Part shown: positions 9,186-18,041 of the stretch, piece by piece | Layout of the letters: each line of letters begins with the position of its first letter | How positions within the stretch are numbered: the first letter of the stretch is position 1 | Assembly (NCBI RefSeq): GCF_003148475.1 | Contig: NZ_QGGG01000026.1 | Coordinates: 1-37,302 of the forward strand | Direction of reading: 5' to 3' | Length of the DNA stretch: 37,302 nt | Source: Pseudaminobacter salicylatoxidans | Lineage (GTDB): Bacteria; Pseudomonadota; Alphaproteobacteria; Rhizobiales; Rhizobiaceae | Notes under the pieces: generated by a model | What the model saw: the letters and a program-made list of their open reading frames with translations, nothing else | The model's database searches: none | What the model was told of the DNA's origin: nothing | Translations under genes and position numbers: made by a program

Positions 9186-9764
9186 ATGTTTATCCAGACC
9201 GAGGCGACCCCGAACCCGGCCACGTTGAAATTCCTGCCGGGCAAGGAAGTTCTGGTGGAAGGCACTGCCGATTTCCGCGAGGCCGAAGCCGCCGGCCAGG
9301 CTTCGCCGCTGGCTGGCCGCCTGTTTGCGATTCCCGGCGTGACGGGCGTGTTCTTCGGCTATGACTTCATCACCGTCACCAAGGAAGAAGGTCCCGACTG
9401 GCAGCATCTGAAGCCGGCGATCCTCGGCGCCATCATGGAGCATTTCATGTCGGGCGCGCCGGTGATGACGGCCGGCAGCCATGCGGCGCATGCCCATGCC
9501 GACGAGCATGGCGAGTTCTACGACGAGGGAGACATCGAAATCGTCGCCACGATCAAGGAACTGCTGGATACGCGCGTGCGCCCGGCCGTGGCCCAGGACG
9601 GCGGCGACATCACCTTCCGCGGCTATGAGAACGGCACCGTGTTCCTGCATATGAAGGGTGCCTGCGCCGGCTGCCCGTCGTCCACCGCAACCCTCAAGCA
9701 CGGCATCCAGAACCTGCTGCGCCACTTCGTCCCCGAAGTCGAGCATGTCGAGCAGGTCGGGTAA
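9186..9764 (+). CDS. Nfu-type Fe-S cluster scaffold/carrier (NifU C-terminal domain)
   Basis: A 192-residue protein with two domains. The N-terminal Nfu_N domain (about 1-90) starts MFIQTEATPNPATLKFLPG. The NifU-like domain (about 117-190) contains RPAVAQDGGDI and the cluster-binding CxxC at C160 and C163 (CAGCPSS). A histidine-rich linker, SHAAHAHADEH, lies between them. Family members bind a labile [4Fe-4S] cluster between two monomers and hand it to client enzymes. Length and layout match the alphaproteobacterial and mitochondrial Nfu1 type. The upstream promoter carries an Irr-like box, and a rho-independent terminator follows 31 bases after the stop, so it is probably a single-gene transcript. 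Confidence 0.94.
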   Translation: MFIQTEATPNPATLKFLPGKEVLVEGTADFREAEAAGQASPLAGRLFAIPGVTGVFFGYDFITVTKEEGPDWQHLKPAILGAIMEHFMSGAPVMTAGSHAAHAHADEHGEFYDEGDIEIVATIKELLDTRVRPAVAQDGGDITFRGYENGTVFLHMKGACAGCPSSTATLKHGIQNLLRHFVPEVEHVEQVG

Positions 9765-9788
9765 GCGACCGCGAAATCACGCAGGCAT

Positions 9789-9818
9789 AAAAAAACCGGG
9801 CCCCCAGCCCGGTTTTTT
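9789..9818. terminator. bidirectional rho-independent terminator
   Basis: The stem CCGGGC (9796-9801) and GCCCGG (9807-9812), with loop CCCCA, is preceded by a run of A and followed by six T, so it can work on both strands. It separates nfu (plus) from the convergent L,D-transpeptidase gene (minus). Confidence 0.92.
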
Positions 9819-9884
9819 ATTGCGGCGTCCTGTTGCCGAGACGGCTCGCATGAAAATCGTTCCACCCCGCGTGGGGGCGACGTG

Positions 9885-10505
9885 TCAGAGCACGATCACC
9901 TTGGCGCCGGTGTCGGCGCGATCGTAGAGATCGATGATGTCCTGGTTCATCAGGCGGATGCAGCCCGACGACATGGCTTTGCCGATGGAGAACCATTCCG
10001 GCGTGCCGTGCAGCCGATAGCCGGAATCGCCGCCCTTGTTGAACAGGTAGAGCGCGCGCGCGCCGAGCGGATTGGTCAGGCCGGGCGGCATGCCGCCGCG
10101 CCACTTGGCCAGCTCCGGCTGGCGCCCGATCATCGCCGAGGGCGGCGTCCAGGTCGGCCATTCGCGCTTCATCGCCACGCGCGCCGTGCCGCGCCATTCA
10201 AAGCCCTCGCGGCCGACGCCGATGCCGTAGCGGACGGCCTTGCCTTCCGGCAGCACGAAATAGAGGAACTTGTTGGCCGTATCGACGATGATCGTGCCGG
10301 GCTTCTCGTCTGTGTCATAACGCACGACCTGACGATGGTATTTCTTGTCCACCTTGTAGATCGGAACCGCCGGCAACTGGTAACCGGCATCTGCCCGCGC
10401 CCCGTAATCCGACGAGAACATCTTGAAGGTGCCATCGCTCGTACAGCCGACAAGGGCCGCCGCAAGTGTAAGGCTGGCGGCGATGAAAAGTGGTTTCATG
10501 CGCAT
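9885..10505 (-). CDS. L,D-transpeptidase (YkuD domain) lipoprotein
   Basis: A 206-residue exported protein. A lipoprotein signal peptide ends in the lipobox LVGC with lipidated Cys21. The YkuD/ErfK domain fills the C-terminal two thirds, and its catalytic motif runs from HGTPEWF (His166) to MSSGCIRL (nucleophile Cys182). Such enzymes make 3-3 cross-links in peptidoglycan or attach outer-membrane proteins or lipoproteins to it. The lipobox predicts membrane anchoring in the periplasm. Rhizobiales carry many paralogues, so the exact role is open. It is convergent with nfu across a strong terminator, and pncB lies about 200 bases upstream on the same strand. Confidence 0.93.
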   Translation of the reverse strand: MRMKPLFIAASLTLAAALVGCTSDGTFKMFSSDYGARADAGYQLPAVPIYKVDKKYHRQVVRYDTDEKPGTIIVDTANKFLYFVLPEGKAVRYGIGVGREGFEWRGTARVAMKREWPTWTPPSAMIGRQPELAKWRGGMPPGLTNPLGARALYLFNKGGDSGYRLHGTPEWFSIGKAMSSGCIRLMNQDIIDLYDRADTGAKVIVL

Positions 10506-10712
10506 AAGAAGATCCGCAGCTCCGTCCCGACCGCACGCGGCCCGAATCGGGCCACATAATCGCCGTTATTTGTAGAAGTGCGATTCGTTTCTTGCCAAGT
10601 GCTTGTTCGGGTCAGCCCGCCGGCAAGCCTCGCATGTGCCCGTTGCTATGGCTTTTCGGCAACAGTCCGGGGGTGCCAGCGCCCGGCGAAGCCGCCGGCA
10701 GCGTGGAAACGC

Positions 10713-12017
10713 TTACACCTTGACCAGATGCTCCACCCGGTCCTTTTCGCCGAAGAGGCGCAGATAGCGCTCCATCTCATGGCGGTCGCCGGTGGCCTTG
10801 GCGGGGTTGTCGGAGAGTTTTATGGCGTCGCGGCCATTCACCTTGGTGACCTTGCACACCAGCGAAATGGCGTTGAGGCCCTTGGTTTCCATCGGCGCGC
10901 AGCCTTCGAAGTCGTTGGTCAGGTTGGTGCCCCAGCCGAAGGAGAGGCGCACCTTGCCGCGAAAATGCCTGTAGGCCTGCTCGATCGCATCGACCTCCAG
11001 ACCGTCGGAGAAGATCAGCAGCTTCTTGCGCGGATCGACGCCCTTCTCGCGCCACCAGGCCATGATCTTTTCGCCGCCCTCGATCGGCGGGGCGCTGTCG
11101 GGGCGGAAGCCGGTCCAGTTGGCCACCCAGTCGGGCGCGTCGCGCAGGAAGGCGCTGGTGCCGAACGTGTCGGGCAGGACGATCAGCAGGTTGCCGCCAT
11201 AATAGCGCTGCCAGTCGAGCAGCACCTGGTAGGGCGAGCGGCGCAGTTCCTCGTCGCTGTTGGTCAGCGCGGCCAGCACCATGGGCAGTTCATGCGCGTT
11301 GGTGCCCAGCGCCTCCAGATCGGTGTCCATCGCCAGAAGCACGTTGGACGTGCCGGTGAAGGCCTCGCCGATGCCCTCCTTCAGCGCCTCCACGCACCAG
11401 CGCTGCCACAGGAAGGAGTGGCGACGGCGGGTGCCGAAATCGGAAACTTTCAAGTCGGGAAGCTGGCGCAGCCGCTCGGTCTTGGCCCACAGCTTGGCCT
11501 TGGCGCGTGCATAGAGCACATCCAGCGCGAAGGGACCGAAGGGCCGCATCGCCGAGCGCGAGCGCAACTCGTTGATGATTGCGAGCGCCGGGATTTCCCA
11601 CAGCGTCGTGTACATCCACGGTCCGTGGAACTCGAGCTGGTACTGGCCGTCGCGCTTCGTAAGCTCATATTCGGGAAGCTGGAAATTCTCCAGCCAGGCC
11701 AGGAATTCCGGTTCGAAGATCTGCTTGCGGCCGTAGAAGGTGTTGCCGCCCAGCCAGATCATCTCCTTCTTGGTGAAACGCAGCGTGCGCGCATAGTCGA
11801 GCTGCTCGCGCAGCTCCTGCTCGTCGATCTCGTCGGCGAGCCGCACCGAAGTGGTGCGGTTGATGAGCGAGAAGGTGACGTCGACATCCGAATACATGCC
11901 CCAGATCATCTGCAGCATGAGCAGCTTGTAGAAGTCCGTGTCGAGCAGGCTTCGAACGATCGGATCGAGCTTCCAGGTGTGATTGTAGACGCGCCGCGCA
12001 ATATCGGTCTTGGTCAT
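10713..12017 (-). CDS. pncB: nicotinate phosphoribosyltransferase
   Basis: A 434-residue enzyme that converts nicotinate, PRPP and ATP to nicotinate mononucleotide in the Preiss-Handler branch of NAD synthesis. The N-terminal [16 protein letters not shown] and the segment [10 protein letters not shown] are diagnostic; His200 in the latter is the expected phosphorylated histidine. [11 protein letters not shown] and [12 protein letters not shown] form the phosphoribosyl-binding side. Length matches the proteobacterial enzyme. The pathway partner pncA lies 3.5 kb away on the same strand, with a MATE exporter and an FGGY kinase between them. Confidence 0.97.
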   Translation of the reverse strand: MTKTDIARRVYNHTWKLDPIVRSLLDTDFYKLLMLQMIWGMYSDVDVTFSLINRTTSVRLADEIDEQELREQLDYARTLRFTKKEMIWLGGNTFYGRKQIFEPEFLAWLENFQLPEYELTKRDGQYQLEFHGPWMYTTLWEIPALAIINELRSRSAMRPFGPFALDVLYARAKAKLWAKTERLRQLPDLKVSDFGTRRRHSFLWQRWCVEALKEGIGEAFTGTSNVLLAMDTDLEALGTNAHELPMVLAALTNSDEELRRSPYQVLLDWQRYYGGNLLIVLPDTFGTSAFLRDAPDWVANWTGFRPDSAPPIEGGEKIMAWWREKGVDPRKKLLIFSDGLEVDAIEQAYRHFRGKVRLSFGWGTNLTNDFEGCAPMETKGLNAISLVCKVTKVNGRDAIKLSDNPAKATGDRHEMERYLRLFGEKDRVEHLVKV

Positions 12018-12154
12018 TCACGAGAGCCTTTTTCGTGCCGCATTCCGCTTTTTCCGACAGCCTCTTAACATCGAAGAACAGCGCATGTCCCGTCAATGCG
12101 CGGCTGGACCGACAAAAAATGACGTCGCGGCAGGGCAGGCGCGGGCGCCCCGGC

Positions 12155-13561
12155 TCAGCCGGTGGCGCCCGTCCGCGTCAGGTCCAGCCGGTCGCGCCGC
12201 AGCCAGCGCCACAAGAGCAGCAATGCCACCACGGCCAGCCCGCACGACAGACCGATCCAGATGCCGATACCCTTGAGGCCGAGAGGGAAAGCCATCAGCA
12301 CGCCGAGCGGCAGGCCCACGCCCCAATAGCCGATGGCCGCGAGGATCATCGGTATCTTGGTGTCGTGCAGGCCGCGCAGCATGCCCGATGTCACCGCCTG
12401 CGCGCCGTCCACCACCTGGAACAGCCCGGCAAAGGCGAGGAAGGAGACGGCTAGCCCCACCACCGTCGCATTGGCCGGATCGGTGAGGTCGATGAAGGCG
12501 CTGATGAGCAGGTGCGGGAAGAGCACCATCAGGAGCGCGGCAAGCGCCATGAAGCCGACGCCCATGGCGAAGGCCGTCCAGCCCGCGCGGCTGATGCCCG
12601 CGGCGTTGCGCGCGCCGAAGGCGAGGCCGACGCGCACCGTCGCCGCCTGGCTCAGGCCCAGCGGCACCATGAAGCTGATCGAGGCGATCTGCATGGCGAT
12701 GGCGTGCGCGGCCAGCGAGGCGGCTCCGATCATGCCCATGAACATTGCGGCGGCATTGAAGATGGTGACTTCGAAAGCCATGATGCCGGCAATCGGCATG
12801 CCGAGCTTCAGCAGGCCGAAGAAGCGCGGCCAGTCGGGACGCCAGAAACGTCCGAACAGGTGATAGCGCCTGAACCTGGGCTGGAGCGTCACCACAGCGA
12901 CCATGCCGATGAACATCAGCAGGCTGGACAGGCTTGTGGCGAGGCCCGAGCCCGCTATGCCCATGGCCGGGAAGCCGAGATTGCCGAACATGAAGGCCCA
13001 GTTGGCCAGCACGTTGAAGGCAACGGCGGCAAAGACGATGAGCAGTGCCCAGCCGGGCCGTTCCAGCGCCGAGATGAAGGAGCGCAGCACGATATAGCCG
13101 TAGAAGGGCAGCAGGGCCCATTGCAGCCAGTGCACATAATGCGCCGAAAGCCTGGCAAGCTCCGGGTCCTGCCCCATCGCCACCAATATCGGCTCGGCCT
13201 GCCAGAGCGCGGCCCAGATGGGAATGCACACGCACACGGCCAGCCACAGTCCCTGGCGCACGGTGCGGCGAATGTCGCGCACCGAGTTGCGCTTGCGGCC
13301 AAGCTCGGTGGCCATCATCGGCGAGGTCGCCAGGATGAGGCCGAGGCCGAAGATCAGCGGCGCGAAATAGAGGCTAGAGCCCAGCGCGCCGGCAGCCAGC
13401 GCATTGGGGCCGATCCTGCCCATCATCATCACGTCGGTCGCCGTCATCGCCGTCTGGCCGAGATTGGTCAGCACCATCGGCCAGGCGAGAGCCAGCATCG
13501 CACGAATTTCGTGACGCCACGGACTTGCCGGCGCCAGGGCGTCGACTTGTATTGCAGTCAT
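12155..13561 (-). CDS. MATE family efflux transporter (NorM-like)
   Basis: A 468-residue membrane protein with about twelve hydrophobic segments in two homologous halves. The N-terminal half contains LAWPMVLTNLGQTAMTATDVMMMGRIG, the usual first MATE repeat; the second repeat begins near LKLGMPIAGIMAFEVTIF. Family members export cationic drugs or metabolites in exchange for Na+ or H+; the substrate is not evident. The frame extends 51 codons upstream, but that part is basic and non-hydrophobic, so ATG 13561 is preferred even though its ribosome-binding site is weak (GAAAG). It lies 137 bases upstream of pncB on the same strand. Confidence 0.94.
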   Translation of the reverse strand: MTAIQVDALAPASPWRHEIRAMLALAWPMVLTNLGQTAMTATDVMMMGRIGPNALAAGALGSSLYFAPLIFGLGLILATSPMMATELGRKRNSVRDIRRTVRQGLWLAVCVCIPIWAALWQAEPILVAMGQDPELARLSAHYVHWLQWALLPFYGYIVLRSFISALERPGWALLIVFAAVAFNVLANWAFMFGNLGFPAMGIAGSGLATSLSSLLMFIGMVAVVTLQPRFRRYHLFGRFWRPDWPRFFGLLKLGMPIAGIMAFEVTIFNAAAMFMGMIGAASLAAHAIAMQIASISFMVPLGLSQAATVRVGLAFGARNAAGISRAGWTAFAMGVGFMALAALLMVLFPHLLISAFIDLTDPANATVVGLAVSFLAFAGLFQVVDGAQAVTSGMLRGLHDTKIPMILAAIGYWGVGLPLGVLMAFPLGLKGIGIWIGLSCGLAVVALLLLWRWLRRDRLDLTRTGATG

Positions 13562-13780
13562 CTTTTCAACTTTCAGGAGCGGGCAGCGGCATCGGCCTGC
13601 CTGCCTTGTTCTTGACGGAATGCCGCAACGGGCTTCCGCTTTCTTTGCGCCTTTTTGAACGAAACGCTCTCGTCGCACAAGCCTTTCGCTCACCCAACGG
13701 TTGAGCCAGCGCAAGGAGCGATGGCGCAGGCCGCCGTGAAATTCGGCGGACGGCAGCCAAAATGACGAATGGTGAGGGGG

Positions 13781-15364
13781 CTAGATAGTTTCCAGAGCCT
13801 GTCGCTGGCGGTGCATTTCAAGGAATATGCGGTAGTCGCGGTCGAAGCCGGCACGCGTGGCCGGATCGGGGCTGCGCGCGCGTTCGCGCTGGCGCATGGC
13901 GATGCTGGCGGCGGCCAGCGAAGGGTGGAGGCCGGCGGCGCTGGCCGCCGCCATGGCGGTGCCCAGAAGCACCGCGTCGCTGCCGGCTTCCGGTTCCAGA
14001 ACCGTGCAGCCGGTGGCGTTGGCATAGAGCTCCATCAGCAGCGGATTCTTCGTATGCCCGCCGGTGACATGGAGCGTGTCGATGACATAGCCGCCAGCGT
14101 TGAGGGTGTCGAGAATGTGCCGCACGCCGAGTGCAATGCCCACGGCTGTGCGCCAATAGAGCCGGCACAGGCCGTCGAACGAGGCGTCGAGCGTCAGTCC
14201 CGAAATCACCCCCACGGCATTGGGATCGGCCAGCGGCGAGCGGTTGCCGTGAAAATCCGGCAGCACGTGCAGGCGGCGCGCAAAGGCCTCTCCCTCGACG
14301 GCCCGCAGCTCCGTGATCCGCGCGGCGATGCGGCGATGCAGGGCCGCATCCGGTTCGCCGCCCGCGCCATGCACGCGGATGACATGGTCGAGTGCGGCCC
14401 CGGTGGCCGATTGTCCGCCCTCGCTCATCCAGCAATCGGGCAGGGCCGCGCCGAAATAAGGACCCCAGCCGCCGGCGAAGGGGCGCGGCTCGGGCGACAT
14501 CGCCATGACGCAGCTTGACGTTCCCGCAATCAGCGCCATGTGCCGTTCCATGCCGGCAAGGTCGGCCGCGAAGCCGCCCAGAACGCCGAGCGCGCCGGCA
14601 TAGGCATCGATCATGCCCGTGCCAACGCGGCAGTGTGTGGTGAGGCCGAGCGCGGCGGCGGCCTGCGGAAGCAGCGGCCCCAGGTCGCTGCCCACGGCGC
14701 TTGCCCGCCGTGGCAGGTTTCCGCGTTCCAGCAGGTCGCCAAGCGAGACGGCGTTGAGGAAATCCATCCGCCAGCCCCGTTCCTCATGCGCCAGGAAGGT
14801 CCATTTGCACATGAGCGTGCACTGCGAGCGCGCCAGCGATCCCGATGCCTTCCACGACAGGAAGTCGGTGAGGTCGAAGAAATAGCCGGCGCGTGGCCAT
14901 TGCCGGGGCAGGTGCCGCTTCAGCCACATCAGCTTGGGGATCTGCATTTCCGGCGACATCACGCCGCCGACATGGTCGAGCACGCGATTGCCGGTGGCGG
15001 TGCATTCGGCCGCTTGCGCAATGGCGCGGTGATCGAGCCAGACGATCGTGTCCCAGCGGTCGTCGCCGTCTTCCGAAACCCCGAGCGGCCTTGCCTCGGT
15101 GTCGCGCACCACCAGCGAGCAGGTGGCGTCGAAGGCGATGCCCGCGACATCCTGCGGCGCTATGCCGGCTTCCTCGCGCGCGGCGCGCACGGCCGCGCAC
15201 ACCGCCTGCCAGATGTCTTGCGAATCCTGCTCGGCATGGCCCGGTTGCGGCTGGCGCATGGCGATGCGCCGTTCCGCCCGCGCCAGCGACCTGCCGCCGG
15301 CGTCGAATATGCCGGCGCGGGCGCTGCCGGTGCCGACATCGACGGCGCAGACGAACGCGGCCAT
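13781..15364 (-). CDS. FGGY-family carbohydrate kinase, D-ribulokinase-like
   Basis: A 527-residue sugar kinase of the FGGY family. The N-terminal phosphate loop AVDVGTGSARAGIFDAGG, the central WMSEGGQSATGAALDHVI and the C-terminal ATP-binding VTGGHTKNPLLMELYANATG are all present. The GGQSATG and GGHTKNPLLM variants resemble the ribulokinase/FGGY-domain branch that phosphorylates D-ribulose or another pentulose, rather than glycerol or xylulose kinase. The start is at MAAFVCAVDVGTG; seven more in-frame codons exist upstream but precede the natural first strand. No sugar transporter or isomerase lies beside it, so the substrate is unproven. It sits between the MATE gene and pncA on the same strand. 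Confidence 0.87.
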   Translation of the reverse strand: MAAFVCAVDVGTGSARAGIFDAGGRSLARAERRIAMRQPQPGHAEQDSQDIWQAVCAAVRAAREEAGIAPQDVAGIAFDATCSLVVRDTEARPLGVSEDGDDRWDTIVWLDHRAIAQAAECTATGNRVLDHVGGVMSPEMQIPKLMWLKRHLPRQWPRAGYFFDLTDFLSWKASGSLARSQCTLMCKWTFLAHEERGWRMDFLNAVSLGDLLERGNLPRRASAVGSDLGPLLPQAAAALGLTTHCRVGTGMIDAYAGALGVLGGFAADLAGMERHMALIAGTSSCVMAMSPEPRPFAGGWGPYFGAALPDCWMSEGGQSATGAALDHVIRVHGAGGEPDAALHRRIAARITELRAVEGEAFARRLHVLPDFHGNRSPLADPNAVGVISGLTLDASFDGLCRLYWRTAVGIALGVRHILDTLNAGGYVIDTLHVTGGHTKNPLLMELYANATGCTVLEPEAGSDAVLLGTAMAAASAAGLHPSLAAASIAMRQRERARSPDPATRAGFDRDYRIFLEMHRQRQALETI

Positions 15365-15504
15365 CAGGGCGCGGCCTTCGCGCAAATGCGGCCGGTCGGC
15401 GATGTCGGGTGCGGCATCATGTCAGCGAGCATAATGGCGGCGGCAAACCGTGCAAGTGGCGCTGAAGGCAGCTCTCTCGCCGGTTCACGACGCCGGGCGG
15501 AAGA

Positions 15505-16104
15505 TCACGCCAGCGTCACCCCGGCATCGCGCATCCTGCCCAGCATGGTCTCCAGCGAGCCGCCGAGATCGATGGCGCGGCAGGCATCCAGCCGCACCGT
15601 GACATCGAAGCCGAGCGAGACCGCATCGAGCGCCGAATAGGCGACGCAGAAATCCGTCGCCAGCCCCGCCAGCGTGATCTTGCCGATGCCGCGCTCCCTG
15701 AGATAGCCGGCAAGGCCGGTCGGCGTCTTGCGGTCGTTCTCGTGGAAGGCGGAATAGCTGTCGATGCCGCGGCGGAACCCCTTGCGGATGACGAGTTCGG
15801 CCTTGGCCCATTTCAGCGCGGGATGGAAGGCGGCGCCGCCCGAGCCCTGCACGCAATGGTCGGGCCACAGCGTCTGCGGTCCATAAGGCATTTCGATCGT
15901 GCCGAAGGGCTCCTTGCCCGGATGCTGCGAGGCGAAGCTGGAATGGTTGGCCGGATGCCAGTCCTGCGTCAGCACGACATGCTCGAAGCCGGCGATCATC
16001 TCATTGATGAGGGGGACGATCTTGTCGCCCTCCGTCACCGCCAGGCTGCCGCCCGGACAAAAGTCGTTCTGTACGTCGATAACGATCAGCGCTTCTTCGG
16101 CCAT
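15505..16104 (-). CDS. pncA: nicotinamidase
   Basis: A 199-residue cysteine hydrolase that deamidates nicotinamide to nicotinate. The catalytic triad is visible: Asp10 in VIDVQNDFCPGG, Lys108 in VIRKGF, and Cys153 in LATDFCVAYSA. Metal ligands fit Asp48 and His50 (TQDWH) and His83 (WPDHC). The start at MAEEALIVIDVQ gives the family length; the longer frame to 16290 has no similarity. Its product nicotinate feeds PncB, encoded 3.5 kb downstream. It diverges from fpr across 385 bases. Confidence 0.96.
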   Translation of the reverse strand: MAEEALIVIDVQNDFCPGGSLAVTEGDKIVPLINEMIAGFEHVVLTQDWHPANHSSFASQHPGKEPFGTIEMPYGPQTLWPDHCVQGSGGAAFHPALKWAKAELVIRKGFRRGIDSYSAFHENDRKTPTGLAGYLRERGIGKITLAGLATDFCVAYSALDAVSLGFDVTVRLDACRAIDLGGSLETMLGRMRDAGVTLA

Positions 16105-16489
16105 GTCGAATCCATCCCCAATTCCAGCGCAGAAATTCGGCCAGAAGGGGGACGGCGTCAACAGGCTTTGGGAGACGCGCATCGCGCGGAACGTCGCGAA
16201 AGGGGTGCTGAACGCTGCGCGAGCGGCGTTGCCGCCGGTCATATTTCGCGGGCCTGCCTGTTTGTGCTCACGCATGGCCTGCGCCCGCAATGCTGGACCA
16301 TGTATCGCAGGCAGTTTGGAAAGCTGTTTCCGGCCAATATCTTGACGTTGGAGGGGTGCCTATACTACTTAATCGGCCACACGACAGTTTACCGTTTTCG
16401 GTATTTTTCGGCGGTGCGCGGGCATTTGGTCCGGCTGCGCGACAGGCGGAGTTTCAGCGCTGCCAATTGGCGAAAGGTCCGGTTCTTTC
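16105..16489. other. divergent intergenic region pncA/fpr
   Basis: These 385 bases hold no convincing gene; the frames that cross them are chance frames. A CTTGAC (16341-16346) lies upstream of CTATAC (16360-16365), but the spacing of 13 is too short for a normal promoter, so this is only a candidate. A small hairpin TACCG-TTTT-CGGTA (16390-16403) followed by five T lies about 80 bases before the fpr start and could attenuate a leader transcript. Neither signal is strong. Confidence 0.4.
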
Positions 16490-17317
16490 ATGACTACCGC
16501 AGCAGCGATCAACACTGCCGAGGCGAAGCCGCTTGCCTTCCCCATCCCGGCCAATGTCTATGCCGAAACCGTGGTTTCGGTGAAGCATTACACCGACCGG
16601 CTGTTTTCCTTCCGCATCACGCGGCCGCAATCGCTTCGCTTCCGTTCGGGCGAGTTCGTCATGATCGGGTTGCCCAACGCCGAAAAGCCGGTGTTCCGCG
16701 CCTATTCGGTTGCAAGCCCGGCCTGGGACGAGGAACTGGAGTTCTTCTCCATCAAGGTGCCGGACGGCCCGCTCACCCAGCATCTGCAGAAGATCCAGCC
16801 CGGCGACACGGTGCTGATGCGCCAGAAGGCGACCGGCACGCTGGTGCTCGACGCGCTGACGCCGGCAAAGCGTGTGTTCATGATCTCGACCGGCACCGGC
16901 ATCGCGCCGTTTGCCAGCCTGCTGCGCGACCCCGACACCTATGAAAAATTCGAGCAGGTGATCGTCACCCACACCTGCCGCGACGTGGCCGAGCTGACCT
17001 ATGGCAAGGAACTGGTGGCCGCGCTGGCGCAAGATCCGCTGATCGGCGAGCTGACGCATGGCCGCGTGACGCTGTACTCGACCACCACGCGCGAGGAATC
17101 GCCCTATATGGGCCGCATCACCGCGCTCATCGGCTCGGGCAAGTTCTACACCGATCTCGGCATCGACAAGCTCGATCCCGCGAACGACCGCGTCATGATC
17201 TGCGGTTCCATGCACATGCTCAAGGATGTGAAGGAACTGGTCGAGGGTCTCGGCTTCGAGGAAGGCTCGCTCAGCCAGCCCTCCACCTTCGTGGTGGAAC
17301 GCGCCTTCGTCGGCTGA
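16490..17317 (+). CDS. fpr: ferredoxin-NADP+ reductase
   Basis: A 275-residue single-chain flavoprotein of the bacterial FPR subclass that passes electrons between NADPH and ferredoxin or flavodoxin. The FAD-binding RAYSVASP and FRSGEFVMIG fall in the N-terminal half. The NADP-binding half has STGTGIAPFASLLRD, VTHTCRDVAELTYG and MICGSMHMLKD. The terminal FVVERAFVG resembles the extended C-terminus of alphaproteobacterial FPRs. Such enzymes support oxidative-stress defence and Fe-S and iron metabolism, and in other bacteria reduce Bfd for iron release from bacterioferritin. A Bfd/Bfr pair lies 6-7 kb downstream. A weak AAAGG precedes the ATG. Confidence 0.95.
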   Translation: MTTAAAINTAEAKPLAFPIPANVYAETVVSVKHYTDRLFSFRITRPQSLRFRSGEFVMIGLPNAEKPVFRAYSVASPAWDEELEFFSIKVPDGPLTQHLQKIQPGDTVLMRQKATGTLVLDALTPAKRVFMISTGTGIAPFASLLRDPDTYEKFEQVIVTHTCRDVAELTYGKELVAALAQDPLIGELTHGRVTLYSTTTREESPYMGRITALIGSGKFYTDLGIDKLDPANDRVMICGSMHMLKDVKELVEGLGFEEGSLSQPSTFVVERAFVG

Positions 17318-17330
17318 CGACAGCGCAACG

Positions 17331-17355
17331 GTGCCGATGCGGTCCGCGTCGGCAC
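17331..17355. terminator. possible hairpin between convergent genes
   Basis: GTGCCGA (17331-17337) and TCGGCAC (17349-17355) pair across a GC-rich loop, starting 14 bases after the fpr stop. There is no following T run, so intrinsic termination is doubtful. It lies between fpr and the convergent RlpA-like gene. Confidence 0.35.
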
Positions 17356-17465
17356 GCTTTCAGGAAAGCTTCTTATCTGTGTGATTGGCGCGCCATGGGC
17401 ATGGCGCCATGCCGGATCGGCTGCCGGCCACCGCCGCAATGGCGGCGGGGTCGGAATGGGGAAGC

Positions 17466-17825
17466 TCAGCTCTCGCGGCTGAGGCAGACGGCGGTGTGAC
17501 CGGCGCTGATGAAGCCGAGGCGCGCGGCGGCGCCCTTCGACAGATCGAGCACGCGCCCGCGCACGAAGGGGCCGCGATCATTGATGCGCACGACAACGCT
17601 GCGGCCATTGTTCTGATTGGTGACGCGTACCTTGCTGCCGAGCGGCAGGGTGCGGTGGGCGGCGGTCATTGCGGAAGGATTCATCCGCTCGCCGGAGGCT
17701 GTCTTGGAGGTGAGGGCGTACCAGGAGGCGCGGCCGCATTGGGCCGAGGCGGTTCCGGTGGAAATGGCAAGCATCAGGCCAGCCGTCATCGTTACCGCGG
17801 CGATCGCGGTCTGGGTCTTCTTCAT
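17466..17825 (-). CDS. RlpA-like double-psi beta-barrel secreted protein
   Basis: A 119-residue protein with a Sec signal peptide ([20 protein letters not shown], ending at TASA) followed by a compact double-psi beta-barrel. Motifs [67 protein letters not shown] and LGF match the RlpA septal ring lytic transglycosylase domain, including the conserved Asp in the NDRGP and VLDLS regions. The C-terminal SPOR domain of full RlpA is missing, so it is a short single-domain version. It probably acts on peptidoglycan glycan strands in the periplasm, but catalysis is not proven for this subgroup. It is convergent with fpr. Confidence 0.88.
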   Translation of the reverse strand: MKKTQTAIAAVTMTAGLMLAISTGTASAQCGRASWYALTSKTASGERMNPSAMTAAHRTLPLGSKVRVTNQNNGRSVVVRINDRGPFVRGRVLDLSKGAAARLGFISAGHTAVCLSRES

Positions 17826-18041
17826 CTTTGAGGGTTAGCTCCGTTGATCGTGGAACCAGCGGTTACGGAGCAAATAGGGCGACAAATGCGGCAAGCGGCC
17901 AGCGGTTCCATGGCTGCTGGACAACTTTGGAGTCTCTTGGAAACAGTTTGTCAGAAGCCTGCGCGCTTTTGCTCCAGCGCGCGGGGGAATCCGATAATCT
18001 TTCGTTAACCTATGGATAGACTCGAGAATAGCGAGTTTCCG

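Noticed and set aside
10578-12068. 496-codon plus-strand frame opposite pncB
   Set aside because: Shadow of pncB with low-complexity composition and no ribosome-binding site.
16341-16366. CTTGAC and CTATAC as the fpr promoter
   Set aside because: Spacing of 13 bases is too short for sigma-70; kept only as a candidate in the intergenic note.
15742-16944. 400-codon plus-strand frame over pncA and the start of fpr
   Set aside because: It is antisense to pncA and then out of frame with fpr, which carries all the family motifs.
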